NCBI RefSeq assembly: GCF_052324685.1
Contig: NC_135220.1
Location: 739,828-803,827 of the forward strand
Source of the DNA: Brachyhypopomus gauderio
Lineage: Eukaryota > Chordata > Actinopteri > Gymnotiformes > Hypopomidae
DNA: 64,000 nucleotides
Direction: 5' to 3'
In this document: piece by piece, positions 1-25,607 of the stretch
Position numbering within the stretch: position 1 is the first letter of the stretch
Layout of the letters: each line of letters opens with the position of its first letter
Program-made: the position numbers and the translations under genes
Notes under the pieces: generated by a model
The model's database searches: none
Seen by the model: the letters and a program-made list of their open reading frames with translations, nothing else
What the model was told of the DNA's origin: nothing

Positions 1-543
1 AAATATCAAGTCCAAGCTTATATAAAACATCGTTACGTGGAGAATGATATGTTGTATATAGTATATATGTAATATAGAGTATTTGGAGCAGACATCTCTT
101 TCCCCAAAGCCCATTCATGCGTGGGTGGTGATCCAGTCTTAGCCACACCGTTTCCCTCAAATAACACCAGCACATCTGTACACAGCCCACCGTGTTCATG
201 GCTGCTTAATGTTCAGCGAAATTATTAGTCTAGGCTAATATATTGATGTTAATAATTGGACTTTACGTTTATAGACGTTACAGACAGACTTGTAATTCGT
301 TATTGGTAAATGTTAATTAGACTATTAGTATCAGAGTAATAGCGCCATCCACATGTTTATTCAACGTCTGTGTGTGTGTGGTGCAACCAGACCGATGAGC
401 AGATTGAGAGTAAAGATCAATTACGACAGATTATTAAATAAAACTTTAAGTTGTATTTGTGAAGTCTTGAACATCTAAAGACCCGCCACGTTCCCAGGTT
501 AATTAGAGCTTGTTTTCCCCGGAGGAATGCGACCTACTGTATG
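1..543. other. Upstream flank of foxl2l
   Basis: No coding sequence is recognisable. The stretch is AT-rich with scattered homeodomain-like TTAATTAG and TTAATTAGAC words (for example near 314 and 499), as is common in vertebrate promoter-distal DNA. It probably includes cis-regulatory sequence for the forkhead gene that follows, but nothing here proves this. Confidence 0.4.
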
Positions 544-552
544 TATTTAAAA
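544..552 (+). promoter_or_regulatory. Possible TATA-like element of foxl2l
   Basis: TATTTAAAA lies 266 bp before the start codon. A transcription start about 30 bp downstream would give a 5' UTR of roughly 240 nt with no intron needed. This is only a word match with plausible spacing. No initiator was verified. Confidence 0.25.
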
Positions 553-817
553 CACCGAGCTGCATCTAAAGTCTGGTGGAAACTAAATGTATCACTTTGT
601 GCTGAACTCGTCGGTGTCCTTTTATCAACTCAGACTTGAGAACTTTTGACCCGCAATGTTTCGGCGTTCAGCTCGTGGGAATGTTCGGCGTTATTTGTGG
701 GAGGGTTTAAGGAGATGAAGCTTCACACACCTGGACGGTTGTCCTCCCCACCAGGACTCACACAGAACTTCGGTCCCATCGCTCGTTTGTACGTCCAGCC
801 CGACGTTCGCCGTGACC

Positions 818-1675
818 ATGGAGGACTACCACAAACCGGGACACGAGAATTCTCACGGCTTGGACATTTCGCTGGACACCGTGTCAACCACAAGAGAGGA
901 CAGCCCGGCCCGCGGACCCAGGACGGAGGACGGCGAACCGTGTGGTGGGAACCCGCCCGAGAAACCGCCGTACTCTTATGTGGCGCTCATCGCCATGGCC
1001 ATTAAAGAAAGCAAAGAGAAGAAACTGACCCTCAACGGAATTTACCAGTTCATCATCTGCAAGTTCCCGTACTACGAGAAGAACAAGAAGGGCTGGCAAA
1101 ACAGTATTCGCCACAATCTCAGCCTGAACGAGTGTTTCGTGAAAGTGCCCAGGAACGGTGGAGGTGAGAAGAAAGGAAACTTCTGGATGCTTGATCCAGC
1201 CTTCGAAAATATGTTCGACAAAGGGAACTACAGGCGCCGGCGACGGGTTAAACGACCTTACCGACAACATTCGTTACCGTACGTCTCGCCCGGTGTGAAC
1301 TTTGCCGACCAGTTTTATTTAAACCAGGAGCCCGTGTACTGGCAGGCGCCGTTCAACACCTGGAGCGCGCCCCCGCCCGGCGCGCCCCCACCCGGCGCGC
1401 CCGCCGTGGTCTACAACCTCCCGCACCTGCAGCCCACACGCGGGAACGCGCGTCCCTCGTCCCCGAACAGCTACGCCAACTCTCCCGTCACTTATTACCA
1501 CAGTCACCATCTTCACCCGTCGTATGGATCATACCACCGGCATGCGCACGCACTTGTGCCCCACAGCGGACGTACTTTCTGCGGTATGAGTCCTCCAGAG
1601 AGTCCCGGGGGAAGCACCAGCAACTTCACCCCGCACCAGTACACCCAGCCCGACGTGGAACATCCATTTGACTGA
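818..1675 (+). CDS. foxl2l: Forkhead transcription factor of the FOXL2 subfamily (foxl2-like)
   Basis: This is a single-exon gene of 285 residues. The start is the ATG at 818 (MEDYHKPG); the GTG six bases earlier is not a plausible start. The forkhead domain spans about residues 48-149 and opens with [15 protein letters not shown]. Recognition helix 3, [12 protein letters not shown] (about 93-104), is intact, and the domain ends in the basic run [12 protein letters not shown] typical of FOXL2. The C-terminal half is Pro-rich ([12 protein letters not shown]), His-rich and ends in EHPFD. It has no poly-alanine tract, unlike mammalian FOXL2. FOXL2-class factors bind FKH sites in the nucleus and control ovarian and germ-cell fate. 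The fish foxl2 paralogue often called foxl3 acts in the germline. The domain differs clearly from canonical FOXL2 (for example [11 protein letters not shown], and Phe in DPAF where FOXL2 has Cys), so it is a paralogue rather than foxl2a itself. The pik3cd neighbour supports this. The exact symbol is less certain than the subfamily. Confidence 0.85.
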   Translation: MEDYHKPGHENSHGLDISLDTVSTTREDSPARGPRTEDGEPCGGNPPEKPPYSYVALIAMAIKESKEKKLTLNGIYQFIICKFPYYEKNKKGWQNSIRHNLSLNECFVKVPRNGGGEKKGNFWMLDPAFENMFDKGNYRRRRRVKRPYRQHSLPYVSPGVNFADQFYLNQEPVYWQAPFNTWSAPPPGAPPPGAPAVVYNLPHLQPTRGNARPSSPNSYANSPVTYYHSHHLHPSYGSYHRHAHALVPHSGRTFCGMSPPESPGGSTSNFTPHQYTQPDVEHPFD

Positions 1676-2540
1676 TAAATTATGTTTGGGTGAGAGATTC
1701 AAACATCCCCATGTGTACTAACTGTTGTCAGGTTGGTGAAAATGGACTTATATTTCCTCTCAAATTTAGTCCAGAGTACATAAATAATTACAGTTTACTG
1801 AGCGATGAACACTAAAGAGTCTAGACTGAAACGAATGTGCCTTAATATCGTTTAACCTTTTGACTGAACGTGGTATATAAATTGAGCTTATTTGATCGGA
1901 TCCTACATCAATTTCTAGTGAACATGCAAGGTGCACAGTAGTAGTTCGTAAATAGTTAAGTTCTTAAATTGTTTGGTGGTTTGCATCAGATTTGAATGCC
2001 ATTGTGAAAGTGTTGAAATGTTCTACAGAAACATTAGACTTGTTTTAACGGTCAAGACGTTTGTTGCTTATTGACGTAGATTCCGTACTGTTTTTATTAA
2101 GAATCTGCTATAAAGCTTAAGAATTCAGTTATTTTTCTACTATTTATTTTTCCTGTTTTTTTTGTTGTTTGTTTTGTGCATTTGAATTTGTATGGTATAT
2201 GTTCGATTGAATTGATATTTACGAGTTACTAGCTAGTTAGCCATATAGCACTTGGCTATATTGTGTTGATTTTGTATTTTGCCCACTTGAGAATTTTCGA
2301 TCAATACATTGATTAGAAGTAATCTGGTTGTTCGGGCATTTAACACGTAGCCTAAAAGATCAACCCAAGTTTTATAATAACCGTTTGCCCCAGAGTTTGG
2401 CGTGTGTTAATTGCATGGTTACTATACTGATTTTTAAAAGTAAGCTAGTCCTAGCAGACCTGTATCCATCGATATTACACTGTTTTAAATTTCAGTATGT
2501 ACATGTAAATTCATAAATAAAAAAAACACCCCTTTTTGAC
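1676..2540 (+). other. 3' UTR of foxl2l
   Basis: This AT-rich stretch lies between the stop codon and the poly(A) signal. It contains ATTTA-type AU-rich words and no open frame that resembles a protein. The length of about 0.85 kb is inferred from the signal position. Confidence 0.5.
2516..2521 (+). terminator. foxl2l: Poly(A) signal of foxl2l
   Basis: Canonical AATAAA about 840 nt after the foxl2l stop codon, followed by an A-run. It is the first good hexamer downstream. Confidence 0.5.
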
Positions 2541-5500
2541 CAAATAATGCCATCTTGTATTGATACTTTTATTTTTGGCTTTACGTTTTTATTATGGCAA
2601 CCCGTCTATGCATAATCACTGACAAGGAGGTAAGTGGCGCCTCCACCTGGTAGTAGAAAGGAAGCGCAGCTCACGATGGTTATTGGACCAAATTGCAGTG
2701 CCGACGCTAAACAACATTGGAAATCTAATTGAAAGTCTAGATTTAGACCTAATGTGGGTATTCGGGTTTACAACCAATTTGTAATACACATTTTTGGTAC
2801 CACTGTTGTAGGAAGTTTTTAACCTGGGTTCTTGAATCCTGTGTAATTCATGTAGAATTGGCCTGGTTTTAACCTAAATGTAATGTTTTTGTGTATTTTA
2901 ACCTAAGTGTAATGCATATTTAAAATATGGTTCATGTAAATATTCACAAATGTAGGTAAATATGAACTAAGTGGGCATTTGAACACCTTCCCCTTTTTTT
3001 GAAAGCTTAGTAAGACTCCCAAAGACCCCAAAAGTGTTCGTGCCTTAAGGTAGGAAACACATGAGCCCTTCAATGGACAGTCTGTTTGTTTATTTTGTGA
3101 TAAGGACAAAGCTTTAATCCCTAATCCCATAATGTCCTAATCCCATACACATCTCCTATCATTGTAAAAGGCCTTCAGAGGCCACATATAATTTGGATAT
3201 TTGTACATGTATATGTATGCAATAAAGGGCTGAAGTTCCAAAAATAAACGCATACAGTTTCCACTCGTGATTAAATATTTGAAACGGGCTATAGAACTTT
3301 TAAAAGTATTTCAGAAGTGCAGGGTTTTAAATTTTTTTGGCCATTATGTATCAGGACATTTTATTTTCCACTTATCAAAATGTTATATTTTCATGTGTTT
3401 CCTACTGTAGTTGTTATTGTTACTTGATTTTTTTCCCCCTTAACAAAGGCAGACTGTTTTCTGTTAATTTTAAATCATGGCAATTCAGATTTTCAGGCAG
3501 TGAAATTCTGGGAAAAATCACAAACTATGACATTTCAGGAACCCTGATACCACAATACAATCATCAGCTAATAGAGTGAGTATTACATTAAACCCTCATT
3601 CACAATGATCTTAACACCGTGATGCTTTTGGGAAAAGGGGCCTCGCCATTCTTTGAAGAGGCTTGTGGACACATGGAACAACTGCACAGAAAAAGGAAAT
3701 TTAAGTGACTTTTGAGTAAAACAGTGGTTACCAAATTGCAATTGACTGCAAAAGGCACAGTAGATGTAGATGAAGTGTACATAATAGAACTCACATCCGA
3801 GTTATTGATGAATAAAACAGATTGTAAAACAAACAAAAGCAAAACTACAAAACTGAATGTTACTCGGTCTCAAGGACATGCAGGGTGCTGAACCTGTTTC
3901 CATGGTGAAAGCAGGCCATGATTTTAACAGCTACAATTCACAATAATCCTAGAGGTAGATTACATTGAACTACAAATGGGAAATCTGTTTTTGAATGAAA
4001 TAAATGAGAAAAGAATAATTTCCTGTTCGTTTATGGTCCCCTTTTATTTCTAGTTTAAAACATCCCCATATAGTATCATTTAGAGCGACTCCTTGGCTGT
4101 GTCCTGTAACTTGGCTGGCTTTCTAAAAGTTCCGCAGCTACACAGATGCTAATATTGTGTTTGGGGTCACTATATGTACAAGGGTGTACAGTATATAATT
4201 TCCCCACAGGTTCTTATAATGATTTGTTTTCATGTAGTTCACTAGGTCAACATAAGCAAAGTGTAGGAGTGTGCATGCTTGTCCTTACTCTGCTCTCTGC
4301 CTTGAGTGGGCTGTGTGTGTGTGTGTGGTGCTGATCTGGCTGCTGTGGGTGTCAGTGCCCTGTAGTGACGGGGGGTTGTGGGGGGAGAATGCAAGTGAGG
4401 GGGGGGTCTGGAGGCATATTTGACATGGAGTTTCTGTTCTGCACACACACACACACACGCTTCCTGTTTTCACCAGCTGCACACGGCTGCTCGCTCAACA
4501 GTGGTGCACACTTTGAAGTCAGGGTCTTTCGTCTGCACTATATTGGTATTGTCAGTGTATTTATATCAAAACAACTGTCAGTTACACAATATATGGCCTC
4601 TCTATAAACTTACCTGCTGTTGCATAATCTACATCTTTTTAAACAGCTAAACTAAGCATGATTTTGGCATAACAACAATCTGTAAATTGAATATAGTAGG
4701 AGTATATATATGTTGTCAAAATCCCTATAATTATTGTCTAATGGATGTATTACATCCTGGTTATGGTTATCCTGGTTCAAGTAAAACATATACTGGAAAA
4801 GGCCAATACACAGGACTGGTAATGTTCAATAGGGTAACGTTGAATGGGTGAACAGCCTGCTTCACCATCATGTAATTAACCTGGCAATCAGTAATGCATG
4901 GTAGATAACATTTAATGATCATGTCAATAAATGTTGGAAAATAAATTTAATGTTTTTAAAAGTTTTTTTTATTCATATAGAATAAAATTAGCAATTATTG
5001 GTTGTCTGTACGAATGCTTCCCTGTACATGTCTATGTCAATATTACATCATTCTAATTTTGTGCTTTTGTTTAAAATTATTAAAATGTCATTTCGAAAAA
5101 CAGCTGTCGCTAGATATTTGTTCAAAATGATCTTTGGTGTCGTGGAGGGTCAGCACCACCTCCCCTATCATTGACTTCCTATGCAAACTCGGAAGCCCAT
5201 CACTTGCCTCGGCGGTTATTTTACTGGAATTTATACCACTGGAGTAAAAATGGTTACTGTTGTTTTTTCTGAATGACAAGTGAACTACACTGACTTCCCC
5301 ATTGGCCCATAATCGTAAAACTGCAAGCAGTGGTACCCAGAAATAGAGCTTCCTTTATTCTCCCACAGGAACACACTCTCGTCCAATTTGTCACATAAAC
5401 AGAGGAAACGTGTGAGATACATCAAACGGATGAGTTAATGAATAACCTTTACACGAGTCCTGCATGTGCACTTGGAAAGTGTGATGGAGATGTCCACGTG

Positions 5501-5564
5501 AAAGGCGTTGTAACTGCTGCCTGTACAATAAAAATAATTCTACTAATAGTAATGACCTTGCACA
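2541..5564. other. Intergenic DNA between foxl2l and pik3cd, left part
   Basis: No exon was recognised on either strand. It contains a short TG stretch (4311-4328) and a CA stretch (4441-4458) but otherwise ordinary AT-rich sequence. Short open frames here have no family resemblance. Confidence 0.5.
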
Positions 5565-5572
5565 CGACATAC

Positions 5573-5730
5573 CATGGACGTAATTTTGATTTCAAAAGTG
5601 GGGGGGACATGGATTCGTAGCTATTTAAATATTTGGTTTTAACCGTAAAAACTGGGGGGGGACCAAAGCCGGCTTTTGAAAAAGTGGGGGGGACATGTCC
5701 CCCCCGTCCCCCCCCAAAATTACGTCCGTG
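5573..5730. mobile_element. Non-autonomous hAT-type MITE, family A, copy 1
   Basis: This is a 158-bp element bounded by terminal inverted repeats. The left end is CATGGACGTAATTTTG and the right end is CAAAATTACGTCCGTG, complementary except for one base. It is flanked by a perfect 8-bp target-site duplication, CGACATAC, at 5565-5572 and 5731-5738. The 8-bp duplication and CA...TG ends point to the hAT superfamily. The interior is G-rich with a G7-ACATGT-C7 palindrome and has no transposase, so it must have been moved in trans. A second copy lies at 42693-43036. Confidence 0.88.
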
Positions 5731-5738
5731 CGACATAC

Positions 5739-7252
5739 GTTAGCGTATGATATACTCCATTTCACTACATAGTACATTTGGAAAGAGTGAATATTATAGA
5801 ATGGTACAAAAAAAAAGGTCCCAAAAACTGTAAAAACCAAAAACCAAAAAGTGCATAGCGATATTGTGAAGATTAAGTATGACCTAATGAAAACCCTGGT
5901 CTTTAATATAAGACACTAATTCGCAGGGAAACCGACCCGCTATAACTTCGTCAAACCAGACGTTGGCGTTCAGAATGCGTTTGGGGATCCTTGCCGTAGT
6001 CCTATGCCACGTTGAAATATGTAAACAGAGTGAGTACAAAAACATTCACATTCCGTCATTGAACGCGACGGTTTTTGGGCGCGATTTCGTTTGAATGAAA
6101 AAAAGGAAAAGAAACACAACATTTTCACGTTTGTCGAGAGAATAAAACAACAGTGGCGACCGAGCCACGAGTAGAGCGCGAGCGCGCGAGAGGACGCGTG
6201 CGTTTAAGTGTTTCTTGGCACACGTCAGATGATCCCTAACGTGTGAGTAACGCGTGTCTGTGACATCGCGCTGCTTGCACACTGTCACTTCTCCACACCG
6301 AGATCGATCAGGATAATCACAGTGCTGGTCGACCGATATTGGCGACATATCGGACTAAACATTTGAGGAATCGCTGAAACCGTTGGGTTTCTAAATCAGC
6401 TACACAATTACGCGTGGAATAACGTATCGAGTTTCAGTCCCGGTGAGGAGCGTCGTTAATTCAGTGTATCATGGACTAAGATCGACCGGCGAGGCTGTTA
6501 GGCAAGTTGACATTGTTACATTTTTCTGGCTCATATATCTTGTTATTGAAAACCTACTGCGCCCGGTTATATCACCCTAATATTTAATATTTATCGTCCT
6601 GGTACCATCGCCCTAACATTGTCGCCCTGACGCATTGGGGCAAATCCAGAGTGACATTTGAAAATGTATCTTGAACAGACTCGTTATAACGGTACTGCTA
6701 AATATATATTCAGGCAACTCTTTATAATATTGCACTATCGCCCGTTTAATGTTGTTATGATGCACCACGTACGCCACATTTGTCTGATCGTCTTCGTCCT
6801 CCCGCCGGGCTGCGATTGTAACCATATATCCAGTCTCATAACTCCTCTAGTGTAGTGTAGTGAATGTGAACCGTGTTCGTGTGTCCACCGTTTCTTGCTT
6901 GTCTGCTACAAAATCAAATGACTGACACAAAAATCGAGTATATTGCACAGACATAAAATTCCAAGATTCCGTTAGTATTTCATCCTTATAACTAAATGTA
7001 TTTGATTTAGCATGGTATTGATATAAAGCTGCATATCCAGAAAAAATACTAGTGTTAATTTGTTTGTTTGTTTTGCCCTTCTGTCCAGGATGCACTAATA
7101 GTTGACGAGCGTTTATAAAACTGTGTATTTCTTCTTTCTGTTTCTAATTTCTACTTTTGTACTGAGCATCAGCCAAACTTTTGAATCGCCTGTCAAGCGT
7201 GGAGTTCATGTAGCAGTGTTTTAACTTCTGCACCAGGCGCGTCAGCCTGCAG
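5739..7252. other. Upstream region of pik3cd
   Basis: A moderately CpG-rich patch at about 6060-6330 (many CGCG words) is the best promoter candidate in this interval. The 5' non-coding exon or exons of pik3cd should lie here or further left, but I could not fix their borders. GCAG at 7249-7252 is a possible 3' splice site opening the first coding exon. Nothing coding was recognised otherwise. Confidence 0.35.
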
Positions 7253-7302
7253 TGAACCAGGCCGTTGTGTTGAGCTGTGCGGCTGGATGAGCGACCCCCA
7301 TC

Positions 7303-21894
<14,592 letters not shown>

Positions 21895-22079
21895 ACAGCA
21901 TGTTCACGAGAAGCTTCTGTGAACCAGCGATCCCAGGAGTCATGTTTAAACCTGGACTTGAACTATTGGACTACTTTCAGGAGGGGGAACTGCTCTGCCA
22001 TCTTTTCATTTGGCTTTGCGTTAATATTTATGTATGCATTTTAAAATTGTGTGAAAATTTAATATGTATTAAATATTTA

Positions 22080-22085
22080 AATAAA
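22080..22085 (+). terminator. pik3cd: Proximal poly(A) signal of pik3cd
   Basis: Canonical AATAAA 185 nt after the stop codon. Confidence 0.45.
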
Positions 22086-23325
22086 TATATGGAAAAATGA
22101 TCTACAACCAAACCAAGCCATAAACTCAACAAATGTAATCATTGGCTACCCTCTAATTTACTGCTGTCACTGACCTGATGCTTAATAACGGCAAGGCACT
22201 GAAGAATATGCTGAAATAATGTGAACTGAACGGTAGTACGTATTTACATTTTTTAAGTGTACAGTATGGAGTGACTACCAGTCAGGAGAAGGAAACACAT
22301 AGTCAGTGTTTCATAGAGTTTACATTAATTTTTTTAACTCTTTAAACTTAATTTTTACTTGAATACTTCAGCTGTAAATATTTTGTTTTGTGTTGTATTT
22401 GGTATTTAAAGTTTTGAGCAGTATTTTGGATTATGTCCAATTATATGTACAATATAAGATTATTCATAATTGTGTTTTTTAATGATTTATATTTGTTTGA
22501 TAATCCTGACCATTGGAATGAAACGTATGGCATTTCTTAGCTAAACACTGGTGTTAGCGTATGTCGTGCAGTACTGGGTATATGTGCACTCCATGAAGAC
22601 AGATCAGTTGAATTGATCTACCTCTATGATTAACTTCAGGACAAGGAGAGAGAAAGTATGTTAACCACTTAGAGATTATTTGAACAGTTGCACTTGTATT
22701 AGTTTGTGCCTATGTTCACGAGTAACTACATTCACACACGGTTTTGTTACTGGTGTTACTAGAGGATTACTGTCAAATAGAAGTCCTGGTCCCTTTTTAA
22801 ATATTTAGGGTCAGATGTGTATAATGGATATTTTGGTTGTAAATCTGGCTATTCTGGTGGGTTTGACAATACCTTGTACCATATGTAGGGATGGGACCAG
22901 TGATTTGAATGAATGGCAATGATAATGTTTCTCTTACATGCTCCTGTTAGAGAGCTTTGATTGGTTGGAGAGGAGTGTGATTAATGTAAAGCTTGGATGT
23001 TGAAGAAGACACTTAATCAGTGTTTATCTAATCACCAGGACTCTTAGAAACATCCTCAGTTTCTTTGTGTAAAAAGTAGAGCAGAAAAATTTAACATTTT
23101 CAAAATTGCATAGCTGTTACATGTGTGGATCCTGAGTAGCAATTGTTGTACCATCGGTTTTTTTATTTATTAATTTTTTTTTTTCATAGAATATTCAACA
23201 AAAGGGGACAGAAAGTGTGACTGGAATATGTATGTGCCTAATATTTGTTTTCACAATGAACAAGCCATTCTCTGTGTAATCCTTGTGTGCAAGGTGTTGC
23301 TAAGTAATCAATGCATTGTTTGCTA

Positions 23326-23331
23326 AATAAA
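23326..23331 (+). terminator. pik3cd: Distal poly(A) signal candidate of pik3cd
   Basis: Canonical AATAAA in TGCTAAATAAATGC, about 1.43 kb after the stop codon. It could serve a long 3' UTR isoform. Confidence 0.35.
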
Positions 23332-23345
23332 TGCTTTGAATGTCA

Positions 23346-24386
23346 TAAAGGAATTCACATGAATGTAAACGATTCAGCGGATCGATTTGGATCACTGAGT
23401 TGCCTGCTTACTTGGTTGTGTTATTCTAAGCAGTTTGCTTAGAGTGTATTTGGGGAAGGACTCAAGAACACTAGATGTTTTCTAAAATAATCCTGAAAGG
23501 AACTAGCACACAGTGTAAGGAGATGGGCATGAAACCTGTTCACAATACAGCCCATAAATTGTCTGACAGAAAGGCAACATTTTGTCGGCTCTGTACTCTT
23601 GCCATGTTGGATTTAAAATGATACAGCAACATTGAGATTTAAGAGCAGAATACTGGGTGTACTATGTGTACTATGTGTACTATGTGTACTATGTAACCTC
23701 TTGTACTGGGTGAAGTGTGTATGAATCACAACGCATTTTCCTTCACATTTCAGTTCAACTGTTTCTTCATGAGCTGCATTGTTGCATATTAAGTTAATGC
23801 ACAAGTTAGACAGACGAAGGCCTCGAATCGATTGTTGAAGTGGAATCTGCACCTGGAATGTGCACCTGCACATTTTTGTTCACACACCTAAAGCACAGAT
23901 GCATAGATACCAGTATAGCAGGGTCCTGTGAGGCTATAAGAACAGGCCTCAAGCAGAAAAGTCCCAGGAGGCACGTTTAGAATCATTTTAATTTACCAGG
24001 CACGTTGCACAGGAATTGGTCCGGGTGTGTGCGTGTGACTTCAAATAGACGGACACAGTTTTTACACATACACAGAGTGCACAGAATATAGAATGTGCTA
24101 AAGCACTAAGGAGCTTTTTTTTTAAATTAAAGGTGTAATAGAATGGGAAAATAAATGATTGCTGAATATGTACACATGAGCAAGCTCTGGGGAGACACAT
24201 TTCTGTTTAATGGACGTTCATGCATAGACATTTGTGAAGTTGATACTCTACCACTTTACCACTACTGTAAAGGTTTAATTTCCAATCAGTGAATTTAGAA
24301 CCAAAACAGACACATCACGTGACTCTCCAAGACTGCACTCTATGTGTGCATGTTTTAAAATAATAAATAGTTCTTGAAACATGTAG
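23346..24386. other. Intergenic DNA, pik3cd to ctnnbip1
   Basis: No gene was recognised. It contains only the 9-bp tandem repeat listed separately and ordinary AT-rich sequence. Confidence 0.45.
23657..23694. repeat. 9-bp tandem repeat
   Basis: Four perfect copies of GTGTACTAT plus two bases, in DNA between pik3cd and ctnnbip1. Confidence 0.95.
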
Positions 24387-24394
24387 GTTGATGT

Positions 24395-24541
24395 CAGGGG
24401 CGCAGATGGCACTGGGGACGGGGGGGACATGTCCCCTCCAGATTTATATTGACCCCATCCTAAATCTAGCATCTACAAGCATAAACGTATATATTGTACA
24501 GCTTGGTCCCCCTCACTTCAGAATTTACATCTGCGCCGATG
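24395..24541. mobile_element. Non-autonomous hAT-type MITE, family B
   Basis: A 147-bp element starting CAGGGGCGCAGATGG and ending CATCTGCGCCGATG, with GGCGCAGATG forming a perfect 10-bp core of the terminal inverted repeat. It is flanked by a perfect 8-bp target duplication GTTGATGT at 24387-24394 and 24542-24549. The interior contains G7-ACATGT-CCCC, the same palindromic core as family A, though the terminal repeats differ. It has no transposase. Confidence 0.87.
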
Positions 24542-24549
24542 GTTGATGT

Positions 24550-25090
24550 ATGTTTGCCATGTAAATTTGAAAATATAGGCCTTGAACTATCATATGACTT
24601 TCACTCAAGAAACCGACTAACAACATGACTACAATTACTGTGGATTTTTGCACGTCATATTAAATTATATGAAGGGTTGCATCTTGCATCCATGCTGCCA
24701 TCTGTATAGAAATTAATTGCATCCACACACAAGTTTCAGCATGTCAGTTCCTTTCCTTCTGTGTGGGATTTCTCTATTCCTCCAGGATTCCAGTCTGTGC
24801 ATATCTATCATCAGCCAATTGTTCCCAGTATTGAGAATTTGCACTTATCCATTCCATCATAAGGCAGTGGCCCACATGGGATTTATTTTCCTTCACTTTT
24901 TACACCTTGAGTTTATGACTTCATTACCTTCTTCACTTCCACTAACACTTATCAAGAACCAGACAAAATAATTTTAGTCATTTTAATTTGGGTATTTAAT
25001 AGTATGTTGGATTCAACTAATCAGTTAATCATCACATTTTATGTTAATCAATCAGAACAAAAACAGAAATAATCCTGTTTTAACGCCTAA
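24550..25090. other. Intergenic DNA upstream of the ctnnbip1 CpG-rich region
   Basis: AT-rich sequence with no gene or repeat that I recognise. It ends where the CpG-rich region near 25100 begins. Confidence 0.4.
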
Positions 25091-25099
25091 TGTAACTAA

Positions 25100-25393
25100 C
25101 ACGCATGTTCCGTTTAGACGTCCGATACCGAGAGAATTGCCTGGTGAGATGTCGCCACCTTGCGGTGAGAGCTATGCGTGCATCGGCAGGAAGCTGCTTC
25201 AGCAGTGGGTGCCGCGGCTTGAGCCACCCACTCCGCTCCCTCCTCGGCTACACGCAGCTCCGACGGCTGTCGGGATGTGACCCCGGAACAGGACGCTTCC
25301 TTAGAAACAATTCAACTGAGCATTCACAAAAAAAAACAAACAAAAAAAAAAACAAAACACGAACGAAATAAAAAAAATCCTGGACCAGGAGAG
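25100..25393 (+). promoter_or_regulatory. ctnnbip1: Probable promoter and non-coding first exon of ctnnbip1
   Basis: The sequence changes abruptly from AT-rich to CpG-rich at about 25100. The segment ends in a strong donor, CAGGAGAG|GTGAGT, with GT at 25394. No ATG-led protein of known family lies here, so it fits a 5' untranslated exon spliced to the coding exon at 31144. The transcription start is not defined. Vertebrate CTNNBIP1 genes do have non-coding 5' exons. Confidence 0.45.
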
Positions 25394-25509
25394 GTGAGTG
25401 GTGGTGACTGATTTGTTGAACTTATTGTAATGATTGCTGCCCAGACCAGGACTGTATTTCAGCGGTACCTCCGCTAGCGTTCAGGTTTCTGTAGCTCGCG
25501 TTAGCTCGG

Positions 25510-25607
25510 AGGCTAAGCTAGGCTAGGCTAAGCTAGGCTAAGCTAAGCCCGCGTTAGGCCAGGCTAGGCTAGGCTAGGCTAGGCTAGGCTAGGCTAGGCT
25601 AGGCTAG
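25510..25607. repeat. 5-bp tandem repeat (AGGCT)n
   Basis: Pure AGGCT units at about 25559-25606 preceded by a degenerate AAGCT/AGGCT mix. It lies about 120 bp inside the presumed first intron of ctnnbip1, within the CpG-rich zone. Confidence 0.95.

Larger units (their letters stand above)
21895..23345 (+). other. pik3cd: Probable 3' UTR of pik3cd
   Basis: AT-rich sequence without recognisable coding potential. Poly(A) signals occur about 190 nt (22080) and 1.43 kb (23326) after the stop codon, so both a short and a long 3' UTR are possible. Confidence 0.45.

Noticed and set aside
812-820. GTG at 812 as the foxl2l start
   Set aside because: Nuclear vertebrate genes start at ATG. The ATG at 818 lies two codons downstream and in frame.
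884-1270. Antisense open frame of 128 codons across the foxl2l forkhead region
   Set aside because: It is a mirror of the GC-rich forkhead coding sequence and has no family resemblance.
24275-24472. Reverse open frame at the family B MITE
   Set aside because: It arises from the G-rich MITE core (SGGDMSPPSP), which also yields similar short frames in the family A copies.
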